In this document: positions 1 to 6,345 of the stretch, one piece after another
Numbering within the stretch: the first letter of the stretch is position 1
Layout: the number at the start of each line of letters is the position of its first letter
Source of the DNA: Lachnospiraceae bacterium UBA3386
Lineage (GTDB): Bacteria; Bacillota; Clostridia; Lachnospirales; Lachnospiraceae
Assembly (NCBI GenBank): GCA_002358875.1
Contig: DEPS01000075.1
Span: forward strand, 20,529-37,326
Direction: 5' to 3'
DNA length: 16,798 bases
Position numbers and translations under genes: made by a program
The notes under the pieces: model-generated
What the model was told of the DNA's origin: nothing
Seen by the model: the letters and a program-made list of their open reading frames with translations, nothing else
The model's database searches: none

Positions 1-452
1 GGATACTGCTTCATGCGCTTTTCAGGTGAGTTCACATTTACCAGACGCAGCATTTCCACAGCCCTGTCCCAGGCCTGCTGTCTGTTCCGGTCCGTATGGA
101 GCAGGATCGCTTCCATCAGCTGCTTCCCGATCGTGTAAGTCGGGTTCAGGCTGGTCATGGGATCCTGGAAAATGATCGAGATCTTGTTGCCGCGGATGTT
201 TTTCATCACCTTCTCATCCGCGCCGACCAGCTCCTGCCCGTCGTATTTGATCGAACCGGAGACGATTTTTCCGGTCGATGCCAGAATCTGCATGATGGAA
301 TAGGCTGTAACCGACTTGCCGGAGCCGGATTCACCCACGATACCCAGAACCTTTCCCCGTTCAAGATTGAATGAAACGCCGTTAACCGCACGCACCTCGC
401 CCGCATCGGTAAAAAAGGATGTGTGCAGATCTTTAACTTCCAGGAGTGCCAT
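1..452 (-). CDS. oppD: Oligopeptide/dipeptide ABC transporter ATP-binding protein (OppD/DppD type), 3' end outside window
   Basis: Cytoplasmic ATPase of a peptide importer; it would power uptake through the OppB/OppC channel encoded just upstream. About 150 N-terminal residues are present. They begin MALLEVKDL and contain the Walker A loop GESGSGKS (residues 40-47) and the Q-loop IFQDPMTSLNP (Q96), both typical of the OppD/DppD family. The sequence leaves the window right after RMKQYP, where the family continues into the LSGGQ signature, so signature, Walker B and the C-terminal oligopeptide-binding extension cannot be checked. The ATG at 452 is preceded by AGAGGA at good spacing and matches the family N-terminus. 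It is the third gene of the minus-strand operon, 125 bp after oppC. Family is certain; the exact substrate (oligopeptide, dipeptide or other) is not. Confidence 0.93.
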   Translation of the reverse strand, partial: MALLEVKDLHTSFFTDAGEVRAVNGVSFNLERGKVLGIVGESGSGKSVTAYSIMQILASTGKIVSGSIKYDGQELVGADEKVMKNIRGNKISIIFQDPMTSLNPTYTIGKQLMEAILLHTDRNRQQAWDRAVEMLRLVNVNSPEKRMKQY

Positions 453-481
453 TTGTTTTCCTCTTCTAAAATTCCATATCC

Positions 482-560
482 TGTCCTGCGGTTTTTCCCG
501 CAGGCAGGCCCTGTCTGTCCTGCAGTTTTCCCGCAGGCAGGCCTTATCTGTCCTGTTTCG
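482..560 (-). repeat. Tandem 34-bp hairpin repeats between oppC and oppD
   Basis: Two near-identical units start at 482 and 516, and the first bases of a third (TGTCCTG) start at 549, giving a 34-bp period. Each unit carries a small inverted repeat. In unit 1 a perfect 7-bp stem joins 485-491 to 498-504. In unit 2 the same stem has one changed base, which in the transcribed minus-strand RNA is a G-U pair, so folding is kept. The units fill most of the oppC-oppD gap. They may set relative expression of the downstream gene or stabilise the upstream message; that is inference. Confidence 0.7.
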
Positions 561-577
561 GTTCTTCCTGTCTTTTT

Positions 578-1642
578 TTATCCGTTGAGCTTGGGATCAA
601 ACGCATCGCGCAGGCCGTCTCCGAAAAGGTTCAGGGACAGAACGATCAGCGAGATCACGATAGCGGGGATGACCAGCCTGTAGGGATAGGACTTGAGACC
701 GTTGAGCGCGTCCGAGGCAAGTGAGCCCAGGGAGGGCATAGGCGCGTTGACACCCAGTCCCAGGAAGGAGAGGTAGCTCTCCGTGAAGATCGCGTTCGGG
801 ATCTGCAGAGCCGTGGAAATGACGATGACCGAAATCGAGTTGGGGATCAGGTGCTTCCTGATGACCCAGCCGGCTTTCGCGCCGCTGGCCTGCGCCGCCA
901 GAACGTACTCCTGCTCTCGAAGAGACAGAATCTGCCCGCGGATCAGGCGGGACATGGATACCCAGTACAGGAGAGCAAAAATGATGAACAGGGAGATGAT
1001 ATTTGAGCCGATCTTTTCCAGGATGGTTCCCTCCAGGATCTTGCCCAGGGTCTCTCTCATGACAGAAGCAAGGAGGATGACCATCAGCATGTCAGGCAGG
1101 GAATAAATGACGTCGACGATCCTCATGATGATGATGTCGACCATCCCTCCCGCGTAGCCCGCGACCGATCCCACGATGAGTCCGATCACCAGGACGATGA
1201 TACTCGCGAAAAAGCCTACAGCCAGAGAAATGCGCGTGCCGTACACGATGCGGATAAAATAATCGCGCCCTGAGGAGTCTGTCCCGAACACATGAGGGAA
1301 GATCTTCTCGCCGGCTTCGATCCTGGCCTTTTCCGTTTTGGAATACTCGAAGGGTTTCAGGTTATTATATGAAGCATCTACCGGCTTGCCGGGCGTGATC
1401 CCCAGCATGGACTCGTACTTATAGGGCCAGAACATGGGGACGAAAATCGATGACAGAGTGATCAGAATGATGATCCAGAAGCTTGCCATCGCGACCTTGT
1501 TCTTTTTAAGGCGCCGCACACCGTCCTGAAACGCAGTTGTGGACGGCCGCATTTTCACCATGTATTCCTTTTCTTTTTCGCTTGCCGGCAGCAGGTCATC
1601 CACATTGATCTGCATGCTCAGCCTTTTCAGATTGCTGTCCAT
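578..1642 (-). CDS. oppC: Oligopeptide/dipeptide ABC transporter permease (OppC/DppC type)
   Basis: Inner-membrane permease that pairs with OppB. I place the start at the ATG at 1642 (354 residues, MDSNLKRLSM...) because GGAGG lies 5 bases upstream; the open frame runs 16 codons further upstream without such a site. A first membrane segment near residues 45-65 is followed by an extracytoplasmic stretch ending in the family motif HVFGTDSSGRD, then about five more membrane segments. The cytoplasmic EAA loop that docks on the ATPase is visible as EYVLAAQASGAKAGWVIRKH. Length is slightly long for OppC (usually about 300) because of a charged N-terminal tail of about 40 residues. It lies between oppB (125 bp upstream) and oppD (125 bp downstream). 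Confidence 0.94.
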   Translation of the reverse strand: MDSNLKRLSMQINVDDLLPASEKEKEYMVKMRPSTTAFQDGVRRLKKNKVAMASFWIIILITLSSIFVPMFWPYKYESMLGITPGKPVDASYNNLKPFEYSKTEKARIEAGEKIFPHVFGTDSSGRDYFIRIVYGTRISLAVGFFASIIVLVIGLIVGSVAGYAGGMVDIIIMRIVDVIYSLPDMLMVILLASVMRETLGKILEGTILEKIGSNIISLFIIFALLYWVSMSRLIRGQILSLREQEYVLAAQASGAKAGWVIRKHLIPNSISVIVISTALQIPNAIFTESYLSFLGLGVNAPMPSLGSLASDALNGLKSYPYRLVIPAIVISLIVLSLNLFGDGLRDAFDPKLNG

Positions 1643-1767
1643 GTTTCCTCCAACTTTCCAGATTTCCGGATCGTTACAGATCCCTTTCACAGATGCTTTT
1701 CGCAGTTCTGCTCCCCGGCCTCTCCCGCCGCGCGGACGGCAGCGCCTTTACTGCAGGGCTAAAAAGC

Positions 1768-2694
1768 TTATTCCAGCGAGATCCTCGGATCGACGATCTT
1801 GTACAGAATGTCGCTGACCAGATTCATGATGACGATCAGGGACGCGAGCACGATCGTAGTTCCCATGATCATCATATAGTCACGGTTGATGATGCTGCTG
1901 ACGAAGGCCCTTCCGATGCCGGGCACTGCGAAGATCTGCTCGACGACCAGGGAGCCTGTCACGATGTAAGCCAGCATCGGGCCGAAATAAGTGATGACAG
2001 GGATCAGGGAATTCTTCAGGGCATGCCCGAAGATGATTTTTCCTGCAGGTACGCCCTTTGCCTTCGCGGTCCGGATATAATCCTGCCCCAGCACGTCAAG
2101 CATGGAGGAGCGCGTAAGGCGGGTGATATAAGCCATTGGATAAAGCATCAGCGTGATGATCGGCAGGATCAGGCCTCCCGCCGTCGCCCCGTTGGCAGGC
2201 AGTACATGAAACTTGATGGCAAAGACGACTAAAAGGAGAGATCCCATGATAAAGGACGGCATCGAGACGAATGCTGTCGTGAGGACCATGATGATCCGGT
2301 CAAGGACCGTATTTCTCCTCAGCGCCGCAACAGCCCCCAGGACCACCCCGATCACCAAAGCCAGAAGCGCGGCGACGATACCCAGCTTCGCGCTGGTCTT
2401 GAGTCCGTCGCCCATGATGTCGATGACCATCCTGCCCCTCTGCTTGAGCGAAGGCCCGAAGCGCAGGTGGACGACATCGTTCAGATAAGTAAAATACTGG
2501 GTAGAAAGCGGCTTATCGAGACCGTACTTGGCTTCCAGTGCCTGCTGCGCCGCCTTTGAGATCGCCTTCTCACCGACGAAGGGCCCTCCGGGAACAGCAT
2601 GCATGATAAAAAAGGTCAACGTAAAAACGACCCAGACCGTAAAGACAGCCAGGATCAGACGTTTGATGATATAGCTTATTGTTTTGGGGTTCAT
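1768..2694 (-). CDS. oppB: Oligopeptide/dipeptide ABC transporter permease (OppB/DppB type)
   Basis: Inner-membrane permease, first gene of the minus-strand peptide-uptake operon; 308 residues, the usual size. The N-terminus (ISYIIKRLILAVFTVWVVFTL) is the conserved first helix, followed by an extracytoplasmic region (residues about 30-95) and five further membrane segments. The EAA loop reads DYIRTAKAKGVPAGKIIFGH, the docking site for the ATPase, and the protein ends DPRISLE as is common in the family. The ATG at 2694 follows a modest GGAGAT about ten bases upstream. A predicted promoter lies 40-68 bp upstream. No substrate-binding protein gene is seen, so it is either outside the window beyond oppD or elsewhere. 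Confidence 0.95.
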   Translation of the reverse strand: MNPKTISYIIKRLILAVFTVWVVFTLTFFIMHAVPGGPFVGEKAISKAAQQALEAKYGLDKPLSTQYFTYLNDVVHLRFGPSLKQRGRMVIDIMGDGLKTSAKLGIVAALLALVIGVVLGAVAALRRNTVLDRIIMVLTTAFVSMPSFIMGSLLLVVFAIKFHVLPANGATAGGLILPIITLMLYPMAYITRLTRSSMLDVLGQDYIRTAKAKGVPAGKIIFGHALKNSLIPVITYFGPMLAYIVTGSLVVEQIFAVPGIGRAFVSSIINRDYMMIMGTTIVLASLIVIMNLVSDILYKIVDPRISLE

Positions 2695-2733
2695 AGGAAA
2701 AAATCTCCGTTTAAAATTGGCGGGTACTCCGCA

Positions 2734-2762
2734 ATTATATACTAACAGTTAGCGAACTTCAA
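2734..2762 (-). promoter_or_regulatory. Predicted sigma-A promoter of the opp operon with a dyad in its spacer
   Basis: Reading the minus strand, a -35 box TTGAAG (2757-2762) is followed after exactly 17 bp by a perfect -10 box TATAAT (2734-2739). The spacer holds the dyad CTAACTGTTAG (2742-2752), placed where a repressor would block polymerase. The predicted start near 2727 gives a 5' leader of about 33 bases before oppB. Confidence 0.65.
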
Positions 2763-3168
2763 CTATATCATGAACAGATTACACAACTTTTGTCCGGTTT
2801 TTTTTAAAAAATAACAGCAAATAATACAAGGAACCGCCCTGCGCAGCGCCGGGGCATTCGGATACACTGGACAGCTGCGGGGAAAGGCCGATCCCTTCTG
2901 ATGAGCAAAAGCCATGCAGGAGATGTTTTTTGGCAGGGAGCTGCCATAAAATCGCTTCTGCGCGCCTGCACAAATGCAGGATGCAGCTATACAGGCCCAA
3001 AACACGAAAAAGTCCGCATAAGTACGAAAAAAGCGGCCCTCTGCGCCGTTGCCGCAACAGAAAGCCGCCCTTCTCACTTTTTTATATGGTGTTAATTAAA
3101 AATATTTTTATATCAGGCCCAAAACCCGCACTCCTTATTTATGCGCAAAGCGCCGTATGAAGTGTATT
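2763..3168. other. Gap of about 400 bp with no gene recognised
   Basis: Open frames of up to about 100 codons occur on both strands, but none has a convincing ribosome site, domain or codon pattern. Visible structure is limited to small hairpins (GGCAG/CTGCC at 2932-2945 and CCTGCA/TGCAGG near 2970-2982), an AT-rich patch (3095-3115) and a 12-bp direct repeat CAGGCCCAAAAC at 2992-3003 and 3114-3125. It separates the opp promoter from the 3' end of cysK and may be decayed sequence. Confidence 0.5.
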
Positions 3169-3200
3169 TTGCCGGGGAGAGGACCAGATAACACCGGCAA
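3169..3200 (-). terminator. Weak hairpin after cysK
   Basis: On the minus strand TTGCCGG (3194-3200) pairs with CCGGCAA (3169-3175) across an 18-base loop, 13 bases after the cysK stop. It is not followed by a T-run, so it is a poor intrinsic terminator; it may only be a 3'-end stabilising hairpin. Confidence 0.3.
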
Positions 3201-3213
3201 TGGCTCCGAAAGG

Positions 3214-4146
3214 TCAATCCATGAACAGAGCGGTCGAATAGTAGCGGTCACCGCTGTCGGGGAGCAGGGCGACAATGACCTTGCCCTTGTTCTCAGGACG
3301 CTTCGCGAGCTGGATGGCGCCGTGCAGGGCCGCGCCGGAGGAAATACCGACAGAGATGCCTTCCTTCTTTGCCAGAAGCTTGGCTGCCGCAAATGCATCA
3401 TCGCCGGCCGCCTTGAAGACCTCGTCGTACACGCCCGTGTTCAGGACATCCGGCACGAAGCCCGCGCCGATACCCTGGATCTTATGTGCTCCCGCTCTGC
3501 CCTCGGAAAGGACCGGCGAATCCTCGGGCTCAAGGGCCACTATCTTCACATCGGGATTCTTTGACTTGAGATATTCTCCCGTCCCGGTCAGAGTGCCGCC
3601 CGTACCGACGCCCGCGATGAAAACATCAACCTTTCCGTCGGTATCATTCCAGATCTCGGGTCCGGTCGTCGCCTTGTGGACGGCAGGGTTGGCGGGGTTG
3701 ACGAACTGTCCGGGAATGAAGCTTCCCTGAATCTCCTTAGCCAGCTCCTCGGCCTTGGCGATGGCACCCTTCATGCCCTTTGCTCCCTCGGTCAGGACGA
3801 TCTCGGCCCCGTACGCCTTGAGAATGTTCCTGCGCTCCACACTCATCGTCTCAGGCATGGTAAGGATGATCCTGTAGCCCTTGGCAGCTGCTATGGAAGC
3901 AAGTCCGATGCCCGTATTGCCGGACGTGGGCTCGATGATCACGGAACCCTCCTTCAGAAGACCCTTCTCCTCAGCGTCCTCGATCATCGCCTTTGCGATC
4001 CTGTCCTTGACGCTGCCCGCCGGGTTGAAATATTCAAGCTTTACAAGAACGGTGGCTTCCAGCCCCAGCTCCTTTTCAATATTGACAACCTCTACCAGAG
4101 GAGTATTTCCGATCAGTCCGAGTGTTCCCTTATAAATGTTTGCCAT
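3214..4146 (-). CDS. cysK: Cysteine synthase A (O-acetylserine sulfhydrylase)
   Basis: Cytoplasmic PLP enzyme that makes L-cysteine from O-acetylserine and sulfide. The 310-residue protein has the usual length. Visible motifs are the PLP lysine in NPAGSVKDR (K47), the substrate loop PTSGNTGIGLA (about residues 74-84), the phosphate-binding loop GVGTGGT (about 180-186), the serine near the PLP ring nitrogen in GISSGAAL, and the ending LLPDSGDRYYST, all typical of CysK. The ATG at 4146 follows AAAGGA at about ten bases. It is the last gene of the sulfur/Fe-S block, 210 bp after metY, with sequence repeats and a possible own promoter in that gap. No serine acetyltransferase (cysE) is in the window. 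Confidence 0.97.
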   Translation of the reverse strand: MANIYKGTLGLIGNTPLVEVVNIEKELGLEATVLVKLEYFNPAGSVKDRIAKAMIEDAEEKGLLKEGSVIIEPTSGNTGIGLASIAAAKGYRIILTMPETMSVERRNILKAYGAEIVLTEGAKGMKGAIAKAEELAKEIQGSFIPGQFVNPANPAVHKATTGPEIWNDTDGKVDVFIAGVGTGGTLTGTGEYLKSKNPDVKIVALEPEDSPVLSEGRAGAHKIQGIGAGFVPDVLNTGVYDEVFKAAGDDAFAAAKLLAKKEGISVGISSGAALHGAIQLAKRPENKGKVIVALLPDSGDRYYSTALFMD

Positions 4147-4196
4147 GACTTTCGATCCTTTCTTTTTCCGGCCTATATTCCTTTTGGGTCACCATT

Positions 4197-4308
4197 GTGT
4201 CATATATGCCGTTTCTGCCACATATTCTGTCTAACGTTATTTATATGTTTACACAGCCGTGTCATTTCGACATGTATCTGCATTTCCTTGTACATTCTAC
4301 CACATATT
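4197..4308 (-). promoter_or_regulatory. Upstream region of cysK: possible extended -10 promoter and paired direct repeats
   Basis: On the minus strand TGGTAGAAT (4294-4302) matches an extended -10 (TGnTAnAAT) without a good -35; a start near 4287 would leave a leader of about 140 bases. The 14-bp segment at 4295-4308 recurs with one mismatch at 4213-4226 (plus strand TTCTACCACATATT and TTCTGCCACATATT), and GTGTCAT occurs at 4197-4203 and 4259-4265. The repeats may be regulator sites for cysteine control. I cannot assign the regulator. Confidence 0.35.
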
Positions 4309-4356
4309 TGCGGTTATGGTCCCGTGTTCACCGATACACCGGCGCAAAATTACTCC

Positions 4357-5649
4357 TTATTTGAGCGCCGCGAAGCCTCTCTCCAGATCCGCGATGATGT
4401 CATCGATATGTTCGGTTCCGATAGAGAGCCGGATGGTCCCGGGTTTGATACCCTGATCCAGCAGCTCTTCCTCGGAGAGCTGAGAATGGGTGGTGGAGGC
4501 CGGATGGATCACAAGGCTCTTGACGTCCGCCACGTTTGCCAGAAGAGAGAATATCTCAAGGTTATCAATGAACTTCCAGGCCTCTTCTTTTCCTCCCTTT
4601 ATTTCAAATGTAAAAATGGAGCCGCCCCCGTTGGGGAAATATTTCTCATACAGCGCGTGGTCCGGATGGCCCGGAAGCAGCGGATGGTTTACCTTCTCGA
4701 CAAGCGGATGATCCGCAAGATAATCCACAACCTTTTCCGTATTCTGCACATGGCGCTCAAGGCGCAGAGACAGGGTTTCGACGCCCTGCAGCAGGAGGAA
4801 AGCGTTGAAGGGAGATATGGCCGCCCCGGTGTCCCGCAAAAGGATGGCACGGATATATGTCACAAAGGCTGCGGGTCCGACAGCGTCATAGAAGGAGACT
4901 CCGTGGTAGCTGGGGTTGGCAGCAGCTATCTGGGGATATTTGCTGTGCGCTTTCCAGTCGAATTTTCCGGATTCAACAATGATGCCGCCCAGTGTCGTGC
5001 CGTGGCCGCCCAGGAACTTGGTCGCGGAATGTACAACGATGTCCGCTCCGTGCTCGATCGGGCGGATCAGATAGGGGGTGCCGAAGGTGTTATCGACCAC
5101 CAGGGGAAGACCGTGCTTATGGGCGATCTGGGCGATGGCGTCAATATCCGGAATGTCGCTGTTGGGATTACCCAATGTCTCCAGATAAACAGCTCTTGTT
5201 TTTTCCGTAATGGCATCTTCCACTTCCTGCAGGTTGTGGGCATCCACGAACGTCGTTGAGATCCCGTACTGCGGAAGGGTATGGGACAGGAGGTTGAAGC
5301 TGCCTCCGTAGATCGTCTTCTGCGCCACCACATGGCCGCCGTTTGCCGCCAGGGCTTCTATCGTGTAGGAAATGGCCGCAGCACCGGAGGCCACTGCCAA
5401 GGCCGCGCTGCCTCCCTCGAGGGCCGCCACGCGCTTCTCAAGGACCTCCTGCGTGGAATTCGTCAGACGCCCGTAGATATTTCCGGCATCCGCAAGGCCA
5501 AATCGGTCCGCTGCGTGCTGGCTGTTTCGAAACACATAGGACGTTGTCTGATAGATCGGCACGGCTCTTGCGTCCGACGCCGGGTCCGGCTGCTCCTGTC
5601 CCACGTGCAGCTGAAGTGTCTCAAATTTATAATTTTTGTTATCACCCAT
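4357..5649 (-). CDS. metY: O-acetylhomoserine sulfhydrylase (O-acetylhomoserine aminocarboxypropyltransferase)
   Basis: Cys/Met-metabolism PLP enzyme that converts O-acetylhomoserine and sulfide to homocysteine (or uses methanethiol to give methionine). The 430-residue length, the N-terminal signature KFETLQLHVGQ and PIYQTTSYVF distinguish it from the shorter cystathionine gamma-synthases (about 380-390). The PLP lysine lies in VVHSATKFLGGHGTTLGG (K211), with DNTFGTPYL upstream. I place the start at the ATG at 5649 because AAAGGAG lies eight bases upstream and the family begins there; the frame stays open another 23 codons. A 23-codon Cys-containing ORF sits 75 bp upstream and contains a segment complementary to this ribosome site and start codon, so translation may be attenuated by cysteine supply. 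It follows iscU in the minus-strand block. Confidence 0.96.
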   Translation of the reverse strand: MGDNKNYKFETLQLHVGQEQPDPASDARAVPIYQTTSYVFRNSQHAADRFGLADAGNIYGRLTNSTQEVLEKRVAALEGGSAALAVASGAAAISYTIEALAANGGHVVAQKTIYGGSFNLLSHTLPQYGISTTFVDAHNLQEVEDAITEKTRAVYLETLGNPNSDIPDIDAIAQIAHKHGLPLVVDNTFGTPYLIRPIEHGADIVVHSATKFLGGHGTTLGGIIVESGKFDWKAHSKYPQIAAANPSYHGVSFYDAVGPAAFVTYIRAILLRDTGAAISPFNAFLLLQGVETLSLRLERHVQNTEKVVDYLADHPLVEKVNHPLLPGHPDHALYEKYFPNGGGSIFTFEIKGGKEEAWKFIDNLEIFSLLANVADVKSLVIHPASTTHSQLSEEELLDQGIKPGTIRLSIGTEHIDDIIADLERGFAALK

Positions 5650-5766
5650 GAATCTCTCTCCTTTCATCCCATGCCGCAGCATTTTCCGGGAATAACTCTC
5701 TTCTTTCGTTTCAGGCACAGCCTGTCATCCTCTGCATCGACATCGCATTCGGAAATGAGATTCTGG
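5646..5766 (-). promoter_or_regulatory. Predicted leader RNA fold that hides the metY ribosome site and start codon
   Basis: In minus-strand RNA the segment CCAGAATCTCATTTCC (5766-5751, inside the leader ORF) pairs with GGAGAGAGATTCATGG (5661-5646), which holds the metY Shine-Dalgarno and AUG. The pairing is 3 bp, one bulge, 7 perfect bp, one bulge, then 5 bp with one G-U, fifteen pairs in all over an 89-nt loop. A small hairpin CAGGC/GCCTG (5712-5724) directly follows the leader stop codon. The complementarity is seen directly; its role in control is inference. Confidence 0.55.
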
Positions 5767-5796
5767 ATTTCTGATCAGTTCTGGTCTTCGGTTCAT
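5725..5796 (-). CDS. Short Cys-containing leader peptide upstream of metY (23 residues)
   Basis: ATG at 5796, TGA at 5725-5727. GGGAGG lies seven bases before the ATG, as good as any ribosome site in the window, so it is probably translated. The peptide begins MNRRPELIRNPES and ends RCRCRG: Cys at 19 and 21 just before the stop, and seven Arg codons, four of them CGA. It lies between iscU (24 bp upstream) and metY (75 bp downstream). Short Cys-bearing ORFs before cysteine-pathway genes are a known design of attenuation leaders; I do not recognise this exact peptide. Codons 11-16 are complementary to the metY ribosome site. It is unlikely to have a function as a finished peptide, though a tiny Cys-rich protein cannot be excluded. 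Confidence 0.65.
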   Translation of the reverse strand: MNRRPELIRNPESHFRMRCRCRG

Positions 5797-5819
5797 GGTA
5801 CTTCCTCCCGCAGACAGTA

Positions 5820-6266
5820 TTATTCTTCAGCAGTCCCGCCCTGTTCATGTAAGTCGTGCGCCGGCTTCTTCTGAAAATCAGCAGGCCGCTTTTCGGGATA
5901 TCTGGTGTAATAATCCTCGAGGGCTGACTGGATCGCCTCCTCAGCCAGCACACTACAGTGGAGCTTATAGGCCGGGAGTCCGTCAAGGGCCTCCGTCACC
6001 GCCTTGTTGGTCAGGTTCATTGCCTCGCTGAGCGGCTTTCCCTTGATCAGCTCCGTCGCCATCGAACTGGATGCGATCGCGCTCCCGCAGCCGAAGGTCT
6101 CAAACTTCACATCCTCGACGATATCGTTCTCTATCTTTAGGTACATCTTCATGATGTCCCCGCATTTCGCGTTTCCCACCTCCCCGACCGCGTTCGCGTC
6201 CTCGATCACTCCGACATTCCGGGGATTCCGGAAATGATCCATTACTTTTTCGCTGTAAAGAGCCAT
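5820..6266 (-). CDS. iscU: Fe-S cluster assembly scaffold (NifU/IscU N-terminal type)
   Basis: Cytoplasmic scaffold that receives sulfur from the desulfurase and iron to build a [2Fe-2S] or [4Fe-4S] cluster. The 148-residue protein starts MALYSEKVMDHFRNPRNVG. The three cluster cysteines are visible: C35 in GNAKCGD with the assembly aspartate D37, C60 in TFGCGSA, and C104 in KLHCSVLAEEA. About 25 extra residues after YTRYPEKRP form a polar tail beyond the usual IscU end. Start chosen at 6266 because AAGGAG lies seven bases upstream; the frame extends eight codons further without a site. It follows nifS by 79 bp, the standard pairing in clostridia. Confidence 0.96.
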   Translation of the reverse strand: MALYSEKVMDHFRNPRNVGVIEDANAVGEVGNAKCGDIMKMYLKIENDIVEDVKFETFGCGSAIASSSMATELIKGKPLSEAMNLTNKAVTEALDGLPAYKLHCSVLAEEAIQSALEDYYTRYPEKRPADFQKKPAHDLHEQGGTAEE

Positions 6267-6296
6267 GTCGTTCTCCTTTTTCTCTATCAATAGCAG

Positions 6297-6314
6297 TATT
6301 TAGTACTGTAAATA
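6297..6314. promoter_or_regulatory. AT-rich dyad in the nifS-iscU gap
   Basis: TATTTA and TAAATA flank GTACTG (6-bp arms, 6-bp spacer) between the nifS stop and the iscU ribosome site. It could be a weak intercistronic hairpin or a binding site. There is no further support. Confidence 0.25.
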
Positions 6315-6345
6315 TTTTCCGCAGGATGATCCCGGGCCTTTCCGC

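Noticed and set aside
2763..3077. A 104-codon open frame on the minus strand in the opp-cysK gap
   Set aside because: No ribosome site, no family resemblance and an odd Cys-rich composition; not reported as a gene.
3676..5259. A 527-codon open frame on the plus strand
   Set aside because: It lies fully antisense to cysK and metY, has no domain I recognise and no ribosome site; it is a shadow of well-supported genes in GC-rich codons.
5650..5819. T-box or SAM riboswitch before metY
   Set aside because: No T-box GGGTGGNACC-like sequence, no SAM-I core and no terminator hairpin with a T-run; the visible structure is a short ORF and a ribosome-site complement.
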